From the NCBI RefSeq assembly GCF_900119485.1, contig NZ_FPJZ01000001.1:1-64000 (forward strand): a DNA stretch of 64,000 bases. The letters run 5' to 3'. Below, in pieces: positions 26,996 through 35,270 of this stretch (the first letter of the stretch is position 1; every line of letters begins with the position of its first letter). The notes under the pieces are model-generated. The model made no database searches, was not told the origin of the DNA, and saw only the letters and a list, made by a program, of their open reading frames with translations. The DNA comes from Thermoactinomyces sp. DSM 45891 (lineage in GTDB: Bacteria; Bacillota; Bacilli; Thermoactinomycetales; Thermoactinomycetaceae). The position numbers and the translations under genes are program-made.

Positions 26996-27295
26996 TGGAA
27001 TCGTTTCTATGCAGAGCAAATAGCTCACAAGATTTCTGATCAGTCTTCTCCGACAGAAGTGCTCGGTGTCTATACTCAGTATGAGGATAAGGACAAAGGT
27101 GAATATCTGATGTTAGTTGGTCAACGAGTTTCTAAAACAAACCAAGAAGATGATCATTTTATAACGATTAAACTTCCTGCGTCTACATATTTGATTTTCA
27201 CCTCGAAATTAGGCCCAGTTTATCAAATTGTGCCAGAAACCTGGAAGTTAATTTGGCAATGGTTCCATGAGCATGATAGAGAGAGCCTTACATAA
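26996..27295 (+). pseudogene. GyrI-like/effector-binding domain protein, 5'-truncated
   Basis: The frame starts immediately after an in-frame TGA and reads WNRFYAEQIAHKI, later LGVYTQYEDKDKGEYLMLVG, IPAS-type KLPASTYLIFTS and VPETWKLIWQWF. These are hallmarks of AraC-type effector-binding proteins of the YobU/integron-associated type. About 50-60 N-terminal residues are missing and no start with a ribosome site exists, only GTG 27059. I read it as a decayed gene. Confidence 0.7.
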
Positions 27296-27327
27296 GGTTA
27301 CAAAACAAATATTTTGTAACCTTATGT
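27290..27327 (+). terminator. 16-bp perfect inverted repeat at the end of the GyrI-like remnant
   Basis: Arms ACATAAGGTTACAAAA and TTTTGTAACCTTATGT around a 6-nt loop; the stop codon lies in the 5' arm. No long T run follows, so efficiency is uncertain. Confidence 0.55.
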
Positions 27328-27350
27328 ATTGTGTGGGAGGTAAAGTTCTT

Positions 27351-27569
27351 ATGAACAACAATATCTTTCATGTGGTACCTGATTAGTTTTACTTCTCACT
27401 AGATAAAGTTAACTATAGTTTTGAGAAATTAGAAGGATTTTGGGGTGAATTGAGAAATGATAGTATAAATCATTCGATCATTCTATTCCAATTGTTCAAT
27501 GATGCAAAAGCCTACCCGCCAACAATAAACCTTGGGTTAGTGAAACAACTTCATTATCTCTACAACTAA
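27351..27569 (+). pseudogene. Small ORF interrupted by one TAG codon
   Basis: After GGGAGG and an 8-nt gap, ATG opens MNNNIFHVVPD, then TAG at 27384-27386. The same frame continues for 60 more codons with a protein-like sequence (SLDKVNYSFEKLEGFWGELR, IILFQLFNDAKAYPPTINLG) to a TAA. A single nonsense mutation in a 72-codon gene is the simplest reading. I do not recognise the family. Apart from hairpins, the rest of the 27296-27698 interval shows nothing. Confidence 0.5.
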
Positions 27570-27656
27570 ATGAAGCTCTGGAGAATAAATCAATAAAACC
27601 CCCTCCTTAAATCCAAGTGTATTTGGTCCTGAAACAATTTAAAATAACGTTACAAA

Positions 27657-27695
27657 ATAAAGGTAACTTATCTTAGTCGGATAAGTTACCTTTAT
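27657..27695 (-). terminator. Terminator of the 5'-nucleotidase gene
   Basis: Perfect 16-bp stem ATAAAGGTAACTTATC/GATAAGTTACCTTTAT, 7-nt loop, immediately past the stop codon. Confidence 0.8.
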
Positions 27696-27698
27696 CAA

Positions 27699-29312
27699 TC
27701 AATTTACCTTGGTAATACGCCCTTCTATTTTTGCATGAAAAGGCTGTGGTAATTGTTTTACATACTCTACTAAACCATCTAAATCTGTAGGTCCCACAGT
27801 ACGATGAGTCCCATTTACAAATTCAGTAAATTCATCTCCCCCCGTCGCCAGGAAATGATTGGTTGTTACTGTGTAATGTTTTGCTAGGTCAATCTCTGTT
27901 CCATCTGATTTTCTCAAGTCATATATCCAATCACCAGTAGGACGAGTACTATCCCATTTATAAGTCAAACCACTAATTTGCAACATACGAACCCGATTTG
28001 GATCTCGGAATTGTTGATTAAGCACTTTCCTTACTTGCTCTCCCGTAAGCTTCATCGATATGAGATCGTTACCAAATGGCTGGATGGTAAAAAGATCCCC
28101 CCACGTCACCTTACCAGTTGGCATGTCTGCACGAATGCCTCCTGGATTCATAAACGCAAATTCAGTCGACATTTTCCAGCGCTGCGAATCTGCGATGAAA
28201 CTTCCGAGTGCTGATTCTCCTGAAGCATTTTCTGCTCTTGTAATGATTCCTGAGGATTTCGCAACCTCTTTACTAATGATGGGAGCTACTCTGGCTTTCG
28301 CTTTCTCCACAATCTCATGTGTACGAGAATCAGGCGTCATACCTTCATGATATGTATAAACGATCTCAGAAGATTTTTTTACAACGTCCTTCGTTCTCTT
28401 ATTCACTACTACATCCACATCAGCAAAAGCATTCCCATAGCTGCCAGCTTGTATAATCATCTTACCGTCCACTGTTCCGTTTAGATACGTATGACTATGA
28501 CCAGCAAACACAATATCTACTTCAGGATCGAGCTTTTGGGTAATATCTGCGATCGGGCCTGTAATCTTACCTGTAGTAGAATCTTGGAATCCACCTTCAT
28601 GTGCTAAAACCATAATTGCTTTAACACCTTGTTTCTTTAGTTCTTTTACTTGCTGGTTTACTGCTTCTGCTTCATCCGTGAAGATTACATCTTTTACCCC
28701 TTCTGGCGTTACAACATTCGGGGTGGTCTGGGTAACAACTCCGATAAATCCAACCTTCACACCCTCTACTACTTTGATTGCATGTGGAGGAAGGATTGGC
28801 TTCTTTGTCTTCCTATCTAATACATTGGCTACAATGTACGGAAAGTTTGCCCCTTTAAAGAAACCTGTCTTCGGGTGATACCCCCCATCAATCATTCTCT
28901 TTAACTCTGTTAAGCCCTCATCAAATTCGTGATTCCCTACCGTACCCACATCAAAGCTCAACTTATTTAAAATCTCAATGGTTGGCTCGTCTTGCAATAA
29001 AGCAGATGCTGGAGAGCTTGCCCCTACCACATCTCCAGCATGGACAAGTAGTGTATTCTTGTTTTGTGCCTCACGATGTTTGAGATGTGTAGCTAAGTAT
29101 TCAGCAGTACCTGTCACTTTATCATTTGCTTTCCCTGATTTATCGATCTGCCCATGAAAATCATTGATACTGAGAATTTGCAAATGTAGATTCTGATCGC
29201 CAACCTCTACATTGGCTCCCCTATCAAAACCTGTTAGTAAACCAGCTGTAATCAGCACACCAGCCATAAACCCCATTGACGTACATTTGATCGGATATTT
29301 CAAAAATCTCAC
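27699..29312 (-). CDS. Secreted 5'-nucleotidase/metallophosphatase (UshA/YfkN type)
   Basis: Exported nucleotidase of 537 aa. After a signal segment (residues 1-30) the calcineurin-like domain shows the metal-binding blocks INDFHGQID, HAGDVVGAS, GNHEFDEG, LAHEGG and AGHSHTYLNG. The C-terminal 5_nucleotid_C domain (about 350-530) has FMNPGGIRADMPTGKVTWGD and NHFLATGGDEF, which form the substrate site. It likely hydrolyses extracellular nucleotides to nucleosides plus phosphate. There is no LPxTG sorting signal, so it is probably released or held by its N-terminal helix. AAAGGAGAGGTG precedes the ATG. Monocistronic. Confidence 0.92.
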   Translation of the reverse strand: MRFLKYPIKCTSMGFMAGVLITAGLLTGFDRGANVEVGDQNLHLQILSINDFHGQIDKSGKANDKVTGTAEYLATHLKHREAQNKNTLLVHAGDVVGASSPASALLQDEPTIEILNKLSFDVGTVGNHEFDEGLTELKRMIDGGYHPKTGFFKGANFPYIVANVLDRKTKKPILPPHAIKVVEGVKVGFIGVVTQTTPNVVTPEGVKDVIFTDEAEAVNQQVKELKKQGVKAIMVLAHEGGFQDSTTGKITGPIADITQKLDPEVDIVFAGHSHTYLNGTVDGKMIIQAGSYGNAFADVDVVVNKRTKDVVKKSSEIVYTYHEGMTPDSRTHEIVEKAKARVAPIISKEVAKSSGIITRAENASGESALGSFIADSQRWKMSTEFAFMNPGGIRADMPTGKVTWGDLFTIQPFGNDLISMKLTGEQVRKVLNQQFRDPNRVRMLQISGLTYKWDSTRPTGDWIYDLRKSDGTEIDLAKHYTVTTNHFLATGGDEFTEFVNGTHRTVGPTDLDGLVEYVKQLPQPFHAKIEGRITKVN

Positions 29313-29558
29313 CTCTCCTTTATATTCATATCATTGCAATCAACTCTTTGATTCTGTATTTTGACTGCAATGTTTTCATTTTAGCAACAAAAGTAGTTAT
29401 TTTCTATATAGTTTCTATTATTAAAGATTGAATCAAGCAGATAGAAACATCCCTTGTCTAGATAGGTTAACATACTATATAAAATTAAAAATATAAGAAA
29501 TATTTATTTATGAATGATATATTATATATAAGTAATTAAATTTCAAGGAGGAGTCCTA

Positions 29559-29879
29559 TTGGAGCTGAGACATTCTAATCAATGGAAGAAAATTGCTCGC
29601 TCATCAGAATTTATTATGCTAATGAAACGAAGGCGGAGATTTCAGATTTTTTCAGCAACATTCTTTGTTATTTATTACTTTGCACTCCCGGTATTGGCCG
29701 GTTACACGGGCTTATTAAATAAAAAAGTTTTTGGTGCAATGAATGGAATTTATCTTTTTGCCCTTTCTCAATTTTTCATGGCATGGATTATTGCTTTTAT
29801 CTATGTGCGACATGCTAATCAACTCGATCAAACAATTGAACAAATGAAAAAAGATCTATCAAAGGGGGCTTTATCCTAG
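29559..29879 (+). CDS. ywcB: DUF485 membrane protein (YwcB-like)
   Basis: 106-aa protein with two hydrophobic helices (about 35-55 and 67-87) and the DUF485 pattern RRRFQIFSATFFVIYYFALPVL. The start is TTG 29559 with AAGGAGGAG at good spacing. Its stop codon directly abuts the ATG of the symporter gene, as in Bacillus ywcB-ywcA, so it likely forms part of, or helps assemble, the transporter. Confidence 0.88.
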   Translation: MELRHSNQWKKIARSSEFIMLMKRRRRFQIFSATFFVIYYFALPVLAGYTGLLNKKVFGAMNGIYLFALSQFFMAWIIAFIYVRHANQLDQTIEQMKKDLSKGALS

Positions 29880-31376
29880 ATGGCTTTTCTCTTTTTTGCG
29901 ATCATAGTCCTTATTACATTGTTGATTACCTACTGGGCATCTAGACGCACAAGCACTACAGCCGACTTCTACGTAGCAGGAAAATCAATCTCAGGTTGGC
30001 AAAATGGCATTGCAATTGCAGGCGATTATATGAGTGCAGCTAGCTTTTTAGGGATTGCTGGGATTATTGCTCTAAATGGATTCGACGGTTTTATGTATTC
30101 TGTGGGTTGGTTAGTTGCCTATCTGGTGGTTCTCATTGTAGTAGCTGAACCCTTGCGGAACACAGGCCGATATACTTTGGCCGATATGCTAGCCTATCGG
30201 ATGAGTAGAAAACCTGTTCGTGCAGTAGCTGCTCTTAGTACGATCACTATTTCTACCTTCTATATGATTGCCCAATTAGTTGGAGCTGGTGGCATCATCA
30301 AGCTTCTACTCGGCTTAGACTATGAATTATCTATCATTATTATCGGTGTACTAATGATCTTATATGTCGTATTTGGAGGAATGCTCGCAACCACCTGGGT
30401 ACAAATTATTAAAGCGGTGCTTCTGATGACAGGCACCTTAATATTGAGCTTCCTTGTTTTAAGTAAGTTTCACTTCAGTATGGTAGAGATGTTTAACCAA
30501 GTTTCTGAACAATACGGTCAAGCCTTTCTAGAGCCTGGGAAACTATACAAAAATCCACTTGATAATATTTCCCTAGGTTTAGCACTGTTGGCCGGGACTG
30601 CTGGATTACCTCATATTTTAATTCGATTCTATACAGTCCCTACCGCGAGAGAAGCTAGAAAATCAGTAGTGTGGGCCATGCTGATTATTGGAGCTTTTTA
30701 TATCATGACTACATTTTTAGGATTTGGGGCCGCCTTACTTGTAGGACAAGACAAGATTATTTTAGCAGACCAATCAGGTAATATGTCTGCGCCATTGCTA
30801 GCAGAAGCTCTTGGTGGCACCTATTTCTTAGCATTTATTTCAGCGGTTGCTTTTGCTACGATTCTGGCTGTAGTTGCTGGATTAGTCATCTCAGCAGCTG
30901 GAGCATTTGCTCATGACTTCTATGCTAATGTACTACGTAATGGCAAAGCAACCGAATCAGAACAGATAAGGGTTGCGAGATATGGCTCTGTTGGAGTAGG
31001 AATTATCTCGATCATCTTAGCCTTGTTGTGCAAAAATCAAAATGTAGCATTTCTAGTTGCTCTTGCCTTTGCTGTAGCAGCTAGCGCCAACTTACCTGTC
31101 ATTATTTTTAGTTTGTTTTGGAAGCGTTTTAATACTTATGGTGCCGTAGCCGGTATGTTAACAGGCTTGCTCAGTTCGATCATCTTAGTGATCATTAGTC
31201 CAAATGTGATGGGAGCCGGCGCGATTTTTCCACTCAAAAACCCAGCTCTCCTTTCTGTCCCACTTGGTTTCATAGGTGCTATTTTAGGTACGCTTTTATC
31301 AAAAGATACAATGTCTGAGGAGTCATACACAGAGTTGTATGTAAGAGCTAATACAGGTATTGGGATGAAAGATTAA
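29880..31376 (+). CDS. ywcA: Sodium:solute symporter, acetate/ActP-type (YwcA-like)
   Basis: Member of the SSS family (498 aa, about 13 membrane helices), close to YwcA and E. coli ActP, which take up acetate and other short monocarboxylates. Signature stretches are TTADFYVAGKSISGWQNGIAIAGDYMSAASFLG near the start and GTAGLPHILIRFYTVPTAREARKSV in the middle. Immediately downstream of DUF485 with no gap, so co-translated. Ends in a long-loop terminator. Confidence 0.92.
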   Translation: MAFLFFAIIVLITLLITYWASRRTSTTADFYVAGKSISGWQNGIAIAGDYMSAASFLGIAGIIALNGFDGFMYSVGWLVAYLVVLIVVAEPLRNTGRYTLADMLAYRMSRKPVRAVAALSTITISTFYMIAQLVGAGGIIKLLLGLDYELSIIIIGVLMILYVVFGGMLATTWVQIIKAVLLMTGTLILSFLVLSKFHFSMVEMFNQVSEQYGQAFLEPGKLYKNPLDNISLGLALLAGTAGLPHILIRFYTVPTAREARKSVVWAMLIIGAFYIMTTFLGFGAALLVGQDKIILADQSGNMSAPLLAEALGGTYFLAFISAVAFATILAVVAGLVISAAGAFAHDFYANVLRNGKATESEQIRVARYGSVGVGIISIILALLCKNQNVAFLVALAFAVAASANLPVIIFSLFWKRFNTYGAVAGMLTGLLSSIILVIISPNVMGAGAIFPLKNPALLSVPLGFIGAILGTLLSKDTMSEESYTELYVRANTGIGMKD

Positions 31377-31378
31377 AG

Positions 31379-31454
31379 AAGAAAGAAAGCACCATCTCTT
31401 GTGAACCGGCGCCCATATGTTAGACACATCAGGCAGGATGGTGCTTTCTTTCTT
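31379..31454. terminator. Bidirectional terminator with long loop
   Basis: 18-bp perfect arms AAGAAAGAAAGCACCATC/GATGGTGCTTTCTTTCTT are separated by about 40 nt. It serves the symporter and the converging 59-aa gene, whose stop codon begins in the 3' arm. Confidence 0.75.
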
Positions 31455-31633
31455 TATGAGGGAGTATCTTTCTTGATCCACTTTAGAAACTTCTCCTTGA
31501 TCTTCATGCGCTCATGATCGAACCAACCATTTTTCATCTGCTCCATCAGTTGTTTTTTGGTGATTTCTCCATCTCGATATAATCTACTTAACTCATGACG
31601 GACATGTTGAGATAGATGTTCAAAATCATCCAT
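31454..31633 (-). CDS. Small charged protein (59 aa) overlapping the GAF gene
   Basis: ATG 31633 with AGGGGG 7 bp upstream. The product MDDFEHLSQHVRHELSRLY... is helical and highly charged (about 40% charged residues) and ends in WIKKDTPS. The start overlaps the last 8 bp of the GAF-domain gene, which implies translational coupling. No family recognised. It may be a partner or regulator of the GAF protein. Confidence 0.6.
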   Translation of the reverse strand: MDDFEHLSQHVRHELSRLYRDGEITKKQLMEQMKNGWFDHERMKIKEKFLKWIKKDTPS

Positions 31634-32525
31634 GCAGGAACCCCCTATTTTTTAAATCTGTATAGATGAGAGGGTATAAAAGATAACTAAATAAAACTGC
31701 TCTCTCTATCTCTATTTGTTCATATGCATGAACCTCTTTGCCCGTCAGGGACATTACTCCAATTCGCTTACTTTTATCAGGTCCTGCATGAATGGGGATG
31801 CATAGCAGGCTACGATATTGTTTCGTTATTAGTTCAATTCTCTCATACTCAATCGAATCCTGTTCTGTATCTGGAATATAGTAGATCTTGTTAGTCCTCC
31901 AACATCGTCCTGCGGCACTTCCATCAATGATCGGCTCATACTCTTTTACCCTAGGGGAATGCCCGCTAGAGTGTACGTAATGGCTCAATTTCTCTGTGGA
32001 ATTAGGATGATGTACATGAATCACAATCCTAGGATTTTTCTCGCGGAATCCTTTTAGACTATTAATTAGATAGTCTAATAAATAATCAAATGTATCATCC
32101 CGATTTCCTTCAAATTCCTTTTCTGCTGATATCGCGCATGCTACCTCTTGGGCAGCATACATCACTTGGCTTGTGAAGTAGGTTTCATCATCATACTTAC
32201 TATCTAACTCCGTAAATAAGTTCTGGATTTCGGTTAGCTTTTTTGATTGCTCTTGAATCATCTGGATATATTGACTGTTTTCACCTTTCACTAATGTTAA
32301 TTGTTCCTGTAGATCCGTTTTTATTTTTTCTGTTTCCTCGATTGATTCCTGATCAATTATTTTCCTCCCGAACCAGTCAATATCTCCCCTAGATAATCGG
32401 TAAAAGTAAATCAGAACAATGATCATTAAGGTGCCTGCCACTAAAAACGATAAAAAATCAAAAAACCAGCCTCCATTTGCATCAAGGGTTTTAAAAAACT
32501 CGAAAATGGCATCCCAATTCATCAT
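31626..32525 (-). CDS. Membrane-anchored coiled-coil GAF-domain protein
   Basis: About 299 aa from ATG 32525 (GGGGGAGTG upstream). One membrane helix (about 25-45), then a heptad-patterned coiled coil (about 65-115) and a GAF-type sensory domain to the C-terminus, with the core SLLCIPIHAGPDKSKRIGVMSLTGKE. There is no kinase, cyclase or HTH output domain, so it may act by protein contact. The overlapping 59-aa gene is the obvious candidate partner. Ligand unknown. Confidence 0.75.
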   Translation of the reverse strand: MMNWDAIFEFFKTLDANGGWFFDFLSFLVAGTLMIIVLIYFYRLSRGDIDWFGRKIIDQESIEETEKIKTDLQEQLTLVKGENSQYIQMIQEQSKKLTEIQNLFTELDSKYDDETYFTSQVMYAAQEVACAISAEKEFEGNRDDTFDYLLDYLINSLKGFREKNPRIVIHVHHPNSTEKLSHYVHSSGHSPRVKEYEPIIDGSAAGRCWRTNKIYYIPDTEQDSIEYERIELITKQYRSLLCIPIHAGPDKSKRIGVMSLTGKEVHAYEQIEIERAVLFSYLLYPLIYTDLKNRGFLHG

Positions 32526-32730
32526 CACTCCCCCTTTCAAAGCAGAAACAGGTAACAAAGATATTTTAATTTAAATATTCCCTATTTTCTTGAAAGATAA
32601 CAACGAAAATATCCATATGATTACACTATTGTATAACATATGTGAAGAATCACACGATGGTATAGTGTAGTGAATGAGGGGAGTCTATACATTTTATATA
32701 GTTATACAATGTAGCGAGGAACAGAATGGT

Positions 32731-32765
32731 TAGCCCTCTTTCTAGAAAAGGCAGAAAGAGGGCTA
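32731..32765 (-). terminator. Terminator of the yoaT-like gene
   Basis: Perfect 13-bp arms TAGCCCTCTTTCT/AGAAAGAGGGCTA, 9-nt loop, 17 bp past the stop of the DUF817 gene. The rest of the 32526-32782 gap shows only A/T-rich DNA. Confidence 0.7.
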
Positions 32766-32782
32766 TATGCTGGTTATCTCAG

Positions 32783-33586
32783 CTAGCCTTTAAAATGTAT
32801 ATCAGTGGGTAGCTGGGTAGGAATATGTTGAGACTTCTTTAGATGTTTTAATACCGATACAATAAGAAAGCTAATAATCACTAATAAGAGCCATGAGCTT
32901 ACCTTCCCTAGATGAACAGGGCTCCACTCATCAACTTGATTTGGATATTTCCATGCTCCGAAAAACGTTGCGATATTTTCGGCTACCCATATAAAAAATC
33001 CGATTAACACAAAAGAGAGTCCCAGTGGCATGCGGTAACGAGTTCCATTAACCTCATATATAACCCGTGATCTCCAAAAGATTATAACGACAAGCAGGGA
33101 TAGCCACCAGCGTACATCAATCCAAAAATGATGTGTGAAAAAGTTCAAATAAATGGCTGTGGCAATTGGTACTACAACTAAAAAGGGTGGCCAGTTAACC
33201 AATTCAACATGAAATCTTCTCCATGCCTGACATAGATAACTGGCTACACTTGCATACATAAAACCACTATATAATGGTACTCCGAACATTTTGAAATATC
33301 CTTCCTCTGGGTATGACCAAGATCCCATGTGTACTTTAAAAAGCTCAAGAGTAAGTCCGATAATATGAAATAAAGTGATCACTTTTAGTTCATCGCGAGT
33401 CTCAAGCCCCGAATAGATCATCCACCACTGCATCAAAAGGCAAATGATCAGAAGCCAATCATACCGCGGTAGAAAAGGGAGCTGTACCATTTGTGTAAGT
33501 GCCAGAGCTATAAAAATAACAACAGGAAATAAACACGATAGAGCCTGCTGCCAGCCAAACCTAACGAGCTGTCTTAGTGCTCTCAT
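32783..33586 (-). CDS. yoaT: DUF817 membrane protein (YoaT-like)
   Basis: 267 aa from ATG 33586, with about eight membrane helices and the DUF817 signatures LELFKVHMGSWSYPE, PLYSGFMYASVASYLCQAWRR and FWVAENIATFFGAWKYPNQ-type segments. Function unknown in any organism as far as I know. It is third in a yoaS-yozG-yoaT order conserved with Bacillus subtilis, starting 23 bp after the HTH gene. The upstream in-frame extension overlaps the HTH gene and lacks a ribosome site. Confidence 0.85.
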   Translation of the reverse strand: MRALRQLVRFGWQQALSCLFPVVIFIALALTQMVQLPFLPRYDWLLIICLLMQWWMIYSGLETRDELKVITLFHIIGLTLELFKVHMGSWSYPEEGYFKMFGVPLYSGFMYASVASYLCQAWRRFHVELVNWPPFLVVVPIATAIYLNFFTHHFWIDVRWWLSLLVVIIFWRSRVIYEVNGTRYRMPLGLSFVLIGFFIWVAENIATFFGAWKYPNQVDEWSPVHLGKVSSWLLLVIISFLIVSVLKHLKKSQHIPTQLPTDIHFKG

Positions 33587-33609
33587 ATCCGTATCTCTTC
33601 TTTCTTTAT

Positions 33610-33816
33610 TCAATCTCTTTGGTATTCTAAAATATCTCCTGGCTGACAATCTAAAGCCTTACAAATCGCTTCTAAAGTGGATAATCGAATGGCTTTTGCC
33701 TTTCCGTTTTTCAGGATAGAAAGATTAGCCATCGTGATTCCCACTCTCTCTGAAAGCTCTGTTACACTCATTTTTCTCTTAGCCAGCATTACGTCAATAT
33801 GAATGATCACCGCCAT
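33610..33816 (-). CDS. yozG: Small Xre-type HTH regulator (YozG-like)
   Basis: 68-aa Cro/CI helix-turn-helix protein that is little more than the DNA-binding domain: KMSVTELSERVGITMANLSILKNGKAKAIRLSTLEAICKAL, with the Tyr/Gln-type tail GDILEY usual in YozG. GAGGTGGGA precedes the ATG. It sits between DUF2975 (12 bp upstream) and DUF817 genes, a linkage common across Firmicutes. It probably regulates this operon. Confidence 0.92.
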   Translation of the reverse strand: MAVIIHIDVMLAKRKMSVTELSERVGITMANLSILKNGKAKAIRLSTLEAICKALDCQPGDILEYQRD

Positions 33817-33828
33817 TACTATCCCACC

Positions 33829-34308
33829 TCATACCACTAAGTCATTTTCTGATTTTATATCAATAGCCTCTTGTAAAAGCCTTTGCAGAACAGCAGCGAA
33901 TACTGCAATTACGGTTGAAGCAAAGATAGGAGTCATCCCAATTATCATAACAAAGCCTGGGGCATCATCCTTCCTAGCTACGAGGTAAACGAATGGTAGT
34001 AGTAGCGTATACAAACCGCTGATCATAATAGCGCAATACTTTATATTCTGTAAGGCGGTAACGAATATTTGTGAAAAAGCTTTATTCTGGTCGATATAGC
34101 TTAAAAGCTGAAATGCTCTATATAAGGCAATATAAAACGGAATGGATGATCCATAGATACCTACTAAGATAGGATACATAGTGTAGGCGTAATCAGAGTT
34201 GAATGGGTTTTGAGCAAACCAAATCAATCCATATAAACATAACGCAAGAACGGGAGTTCCAATCAGAAAAACAGCTATCTTTAAAAATAGCGTTGGACGA
34301 TGATTCAT
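33829..34308 (-). CDS. yoaS: DUF2975 membrane protein (YoaS-like)
   Basis: 159 aa from ATG 34308 (GAGGTGCC upstream). Four membrane helices, with the conserved FYIALYRAFQLLSYIDQNKAFSQIFVTALQNIKYCAI between helices 2 and 3, the DUF2975 signature. DUF2975 proteins are almost always beside a YozG-like HTH gene, as here, which suggests a membrane-sensor/regulator pair. Function otherwise unknown. Confidence 0.88.
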   Translation of the reverse strand: MNHRPTLFLKIAVFLIGTPVLALCLYGLIWFAQNPFNSDYAYTMYPILVGIYGSSIPFYIALYRAFQLLSYIDQNKAFSQIFVTALQNIKYCAIMISGLYTLLLPFVYLVARKDDAPGFVMIIGMTPIFASTVIAVFAAVLQRLLQEAIDIKSENDLVV

Positions 34309-34390
34309 CACAAGGCACCTCACTATTTTATTGTTAATGAGATTATAATACATAATTTATCGTTTTACAATAAAAAAATATTGTTATATA

Positions 34391-34726
34391 TCACTTCATC
34401 AATTTTTTCATTGTGGCCAGCAGTTCATCTATAACCGCATCGTCCCCAGATTGGATTCTCTCGATCACACAACTCCTCATGTGCCCTTCTAGTAATAATT
34501 TGCCTACACTATTTAAGGCAGCTTGAATAGCCGCTAATTGATTTAGCACATCATCACAGTATACATCTCGATCGATCATGCCTTTTACTCCGCGAATCTG
34601 CCCCTCAACTCGGTTTAATCGAGAGATCATATTTTTTTTCATCTCATCCGAATGATGACTCTTGCGGCCTTCCTCTTCCCCACAACATGATTCAGTATTT
34701 ACTACCACATTTTCATCTTTCAACAA
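34391..34726 (-). CDS. csoR: CsoR-family metal-sensing repressor
   Basis: DUF156/CsoR all-helical repressor, about 111 aa from TTG 34726 (AGAGG upstream). The copper-site residues are present in order: Cys in VYCDDVLNQ, His and Cys in GHMRSCVIE. The helix RLNRVEGQIRGVKGMIDRD is the DNA-binding signature. An extra Cys-Cys pair (TESCCGEEEGRKSHH) in the N-terminal tail could add metal contacts. The usual copZ-copA operon is not next to it. A palindrome in its own promoter region suggests autoregulation and control of the divergent DCC-family gene. Confidence 0.9.
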   Translation of the reverse strand: MLKDENVVVNTESCCGEEEGRKSHHSDEMKKNMISRLNRVEGQIRGVKGMIDRDVYCDDVLNQLAAIQAALNSVGKLLLEGHMRSCVIERIQSGDDAVIDELLATMKKLMK

Positions 34727-34746
34727 GCTCACCTCTTATATCTAGT

Positions 34747-34763
34747 ATACCCTGTATAGGTAT
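34747..34763. promoter_or_regulatory. Candidate CsoR operator between csoR and the DCC gene
   Basis: ATACC-N7-GGTAT palindrome in the divergent intergenic region. It resembles the pseudo-palindromic CsoR sites of Bacillus (TACC...GGTA half sites). The fit is partial. Confidence 0.45.
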
Positions 34764-34831
34764 GGAAGCCAAAAAAGCAATTGTTTTGCTATACTAGAAG
34801 TAAACACACATACGAGAATGGACAGATCCTG

Positions 34832-35224
34832 ATGAAACAAAAAATTGTCTTATTTGATGGCGTTTGTAATTTTTGTAATGGCCGAGTACAGTTTCTTCTA
34901 AAACATGATAAGAAAAAACAACTCCATTTCGCTCCCCTACAATCGAATTTTGTACAAAACTGGGTTGCAGAAAAAGGAATCCAGCTAGAAGATAGTATGT
35001 ATTTCATAGATGGTGATACACTCTACTCCCACTCAACAGCCGTTCTACGAATTATTAAGGAACTAGGAGGATGCTGGAGGTGGTTATACATCCTAATCCT
35101 CGTACCAGAGTCTATTCGGAATACCCTTTATCGACGTTTTGCGAAAAATCGGTATCGCTGGTTTGGAAAAAGCGAAGTATGCTTGATTCCTTCCCCAGAA
35201 GCACGTAATCGCTTTTACCTATAA
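34832..35224 (+). CDS. DCC-family thiol-disulfide oxidoreductase-like protein (YuxK-like)
   Basis: 130 aa from ATG 34832. The DUF393 hallmark DGVCNFCNGRVQFLLKHD carries the CxxC pair, followed by FAPLQS and SHSTAVLRIIKELGG, all typical of YuxK-type proteins. The activity is not well established; a thioredoxin-like redox role is presumed from the fold. Divergent from csoR, with a shared regulatory gap. Confidence 0.85.
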   Translation: MKQKIVLFDGVCNFCNGRVQFLLKHDKKKQLHFAPLQSNFVQNWVAEKGIQLEDSMYFIDGDTLYSHSTAVLRIIKELGGCWRWLYILILVPESIRNTLYRRFAKNRYRWFGKSEVCLIPSPEARNRFYL

Positions 35225-35261
35225 ACAACCTCCTTCAAGTAAGTCAAAGGAGGTTGTTTAT
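35221..35261. terminator. Bidirectional terminator, DCC gene / alcohol dehydrogenase
   Basis: Perfect 15-bp arms ATAAACAACCTCCTT/AAGGAGGTTGTTTAT. Confidence 0.8.
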
Positions 35262-35270
35262 AGGAGGTTG

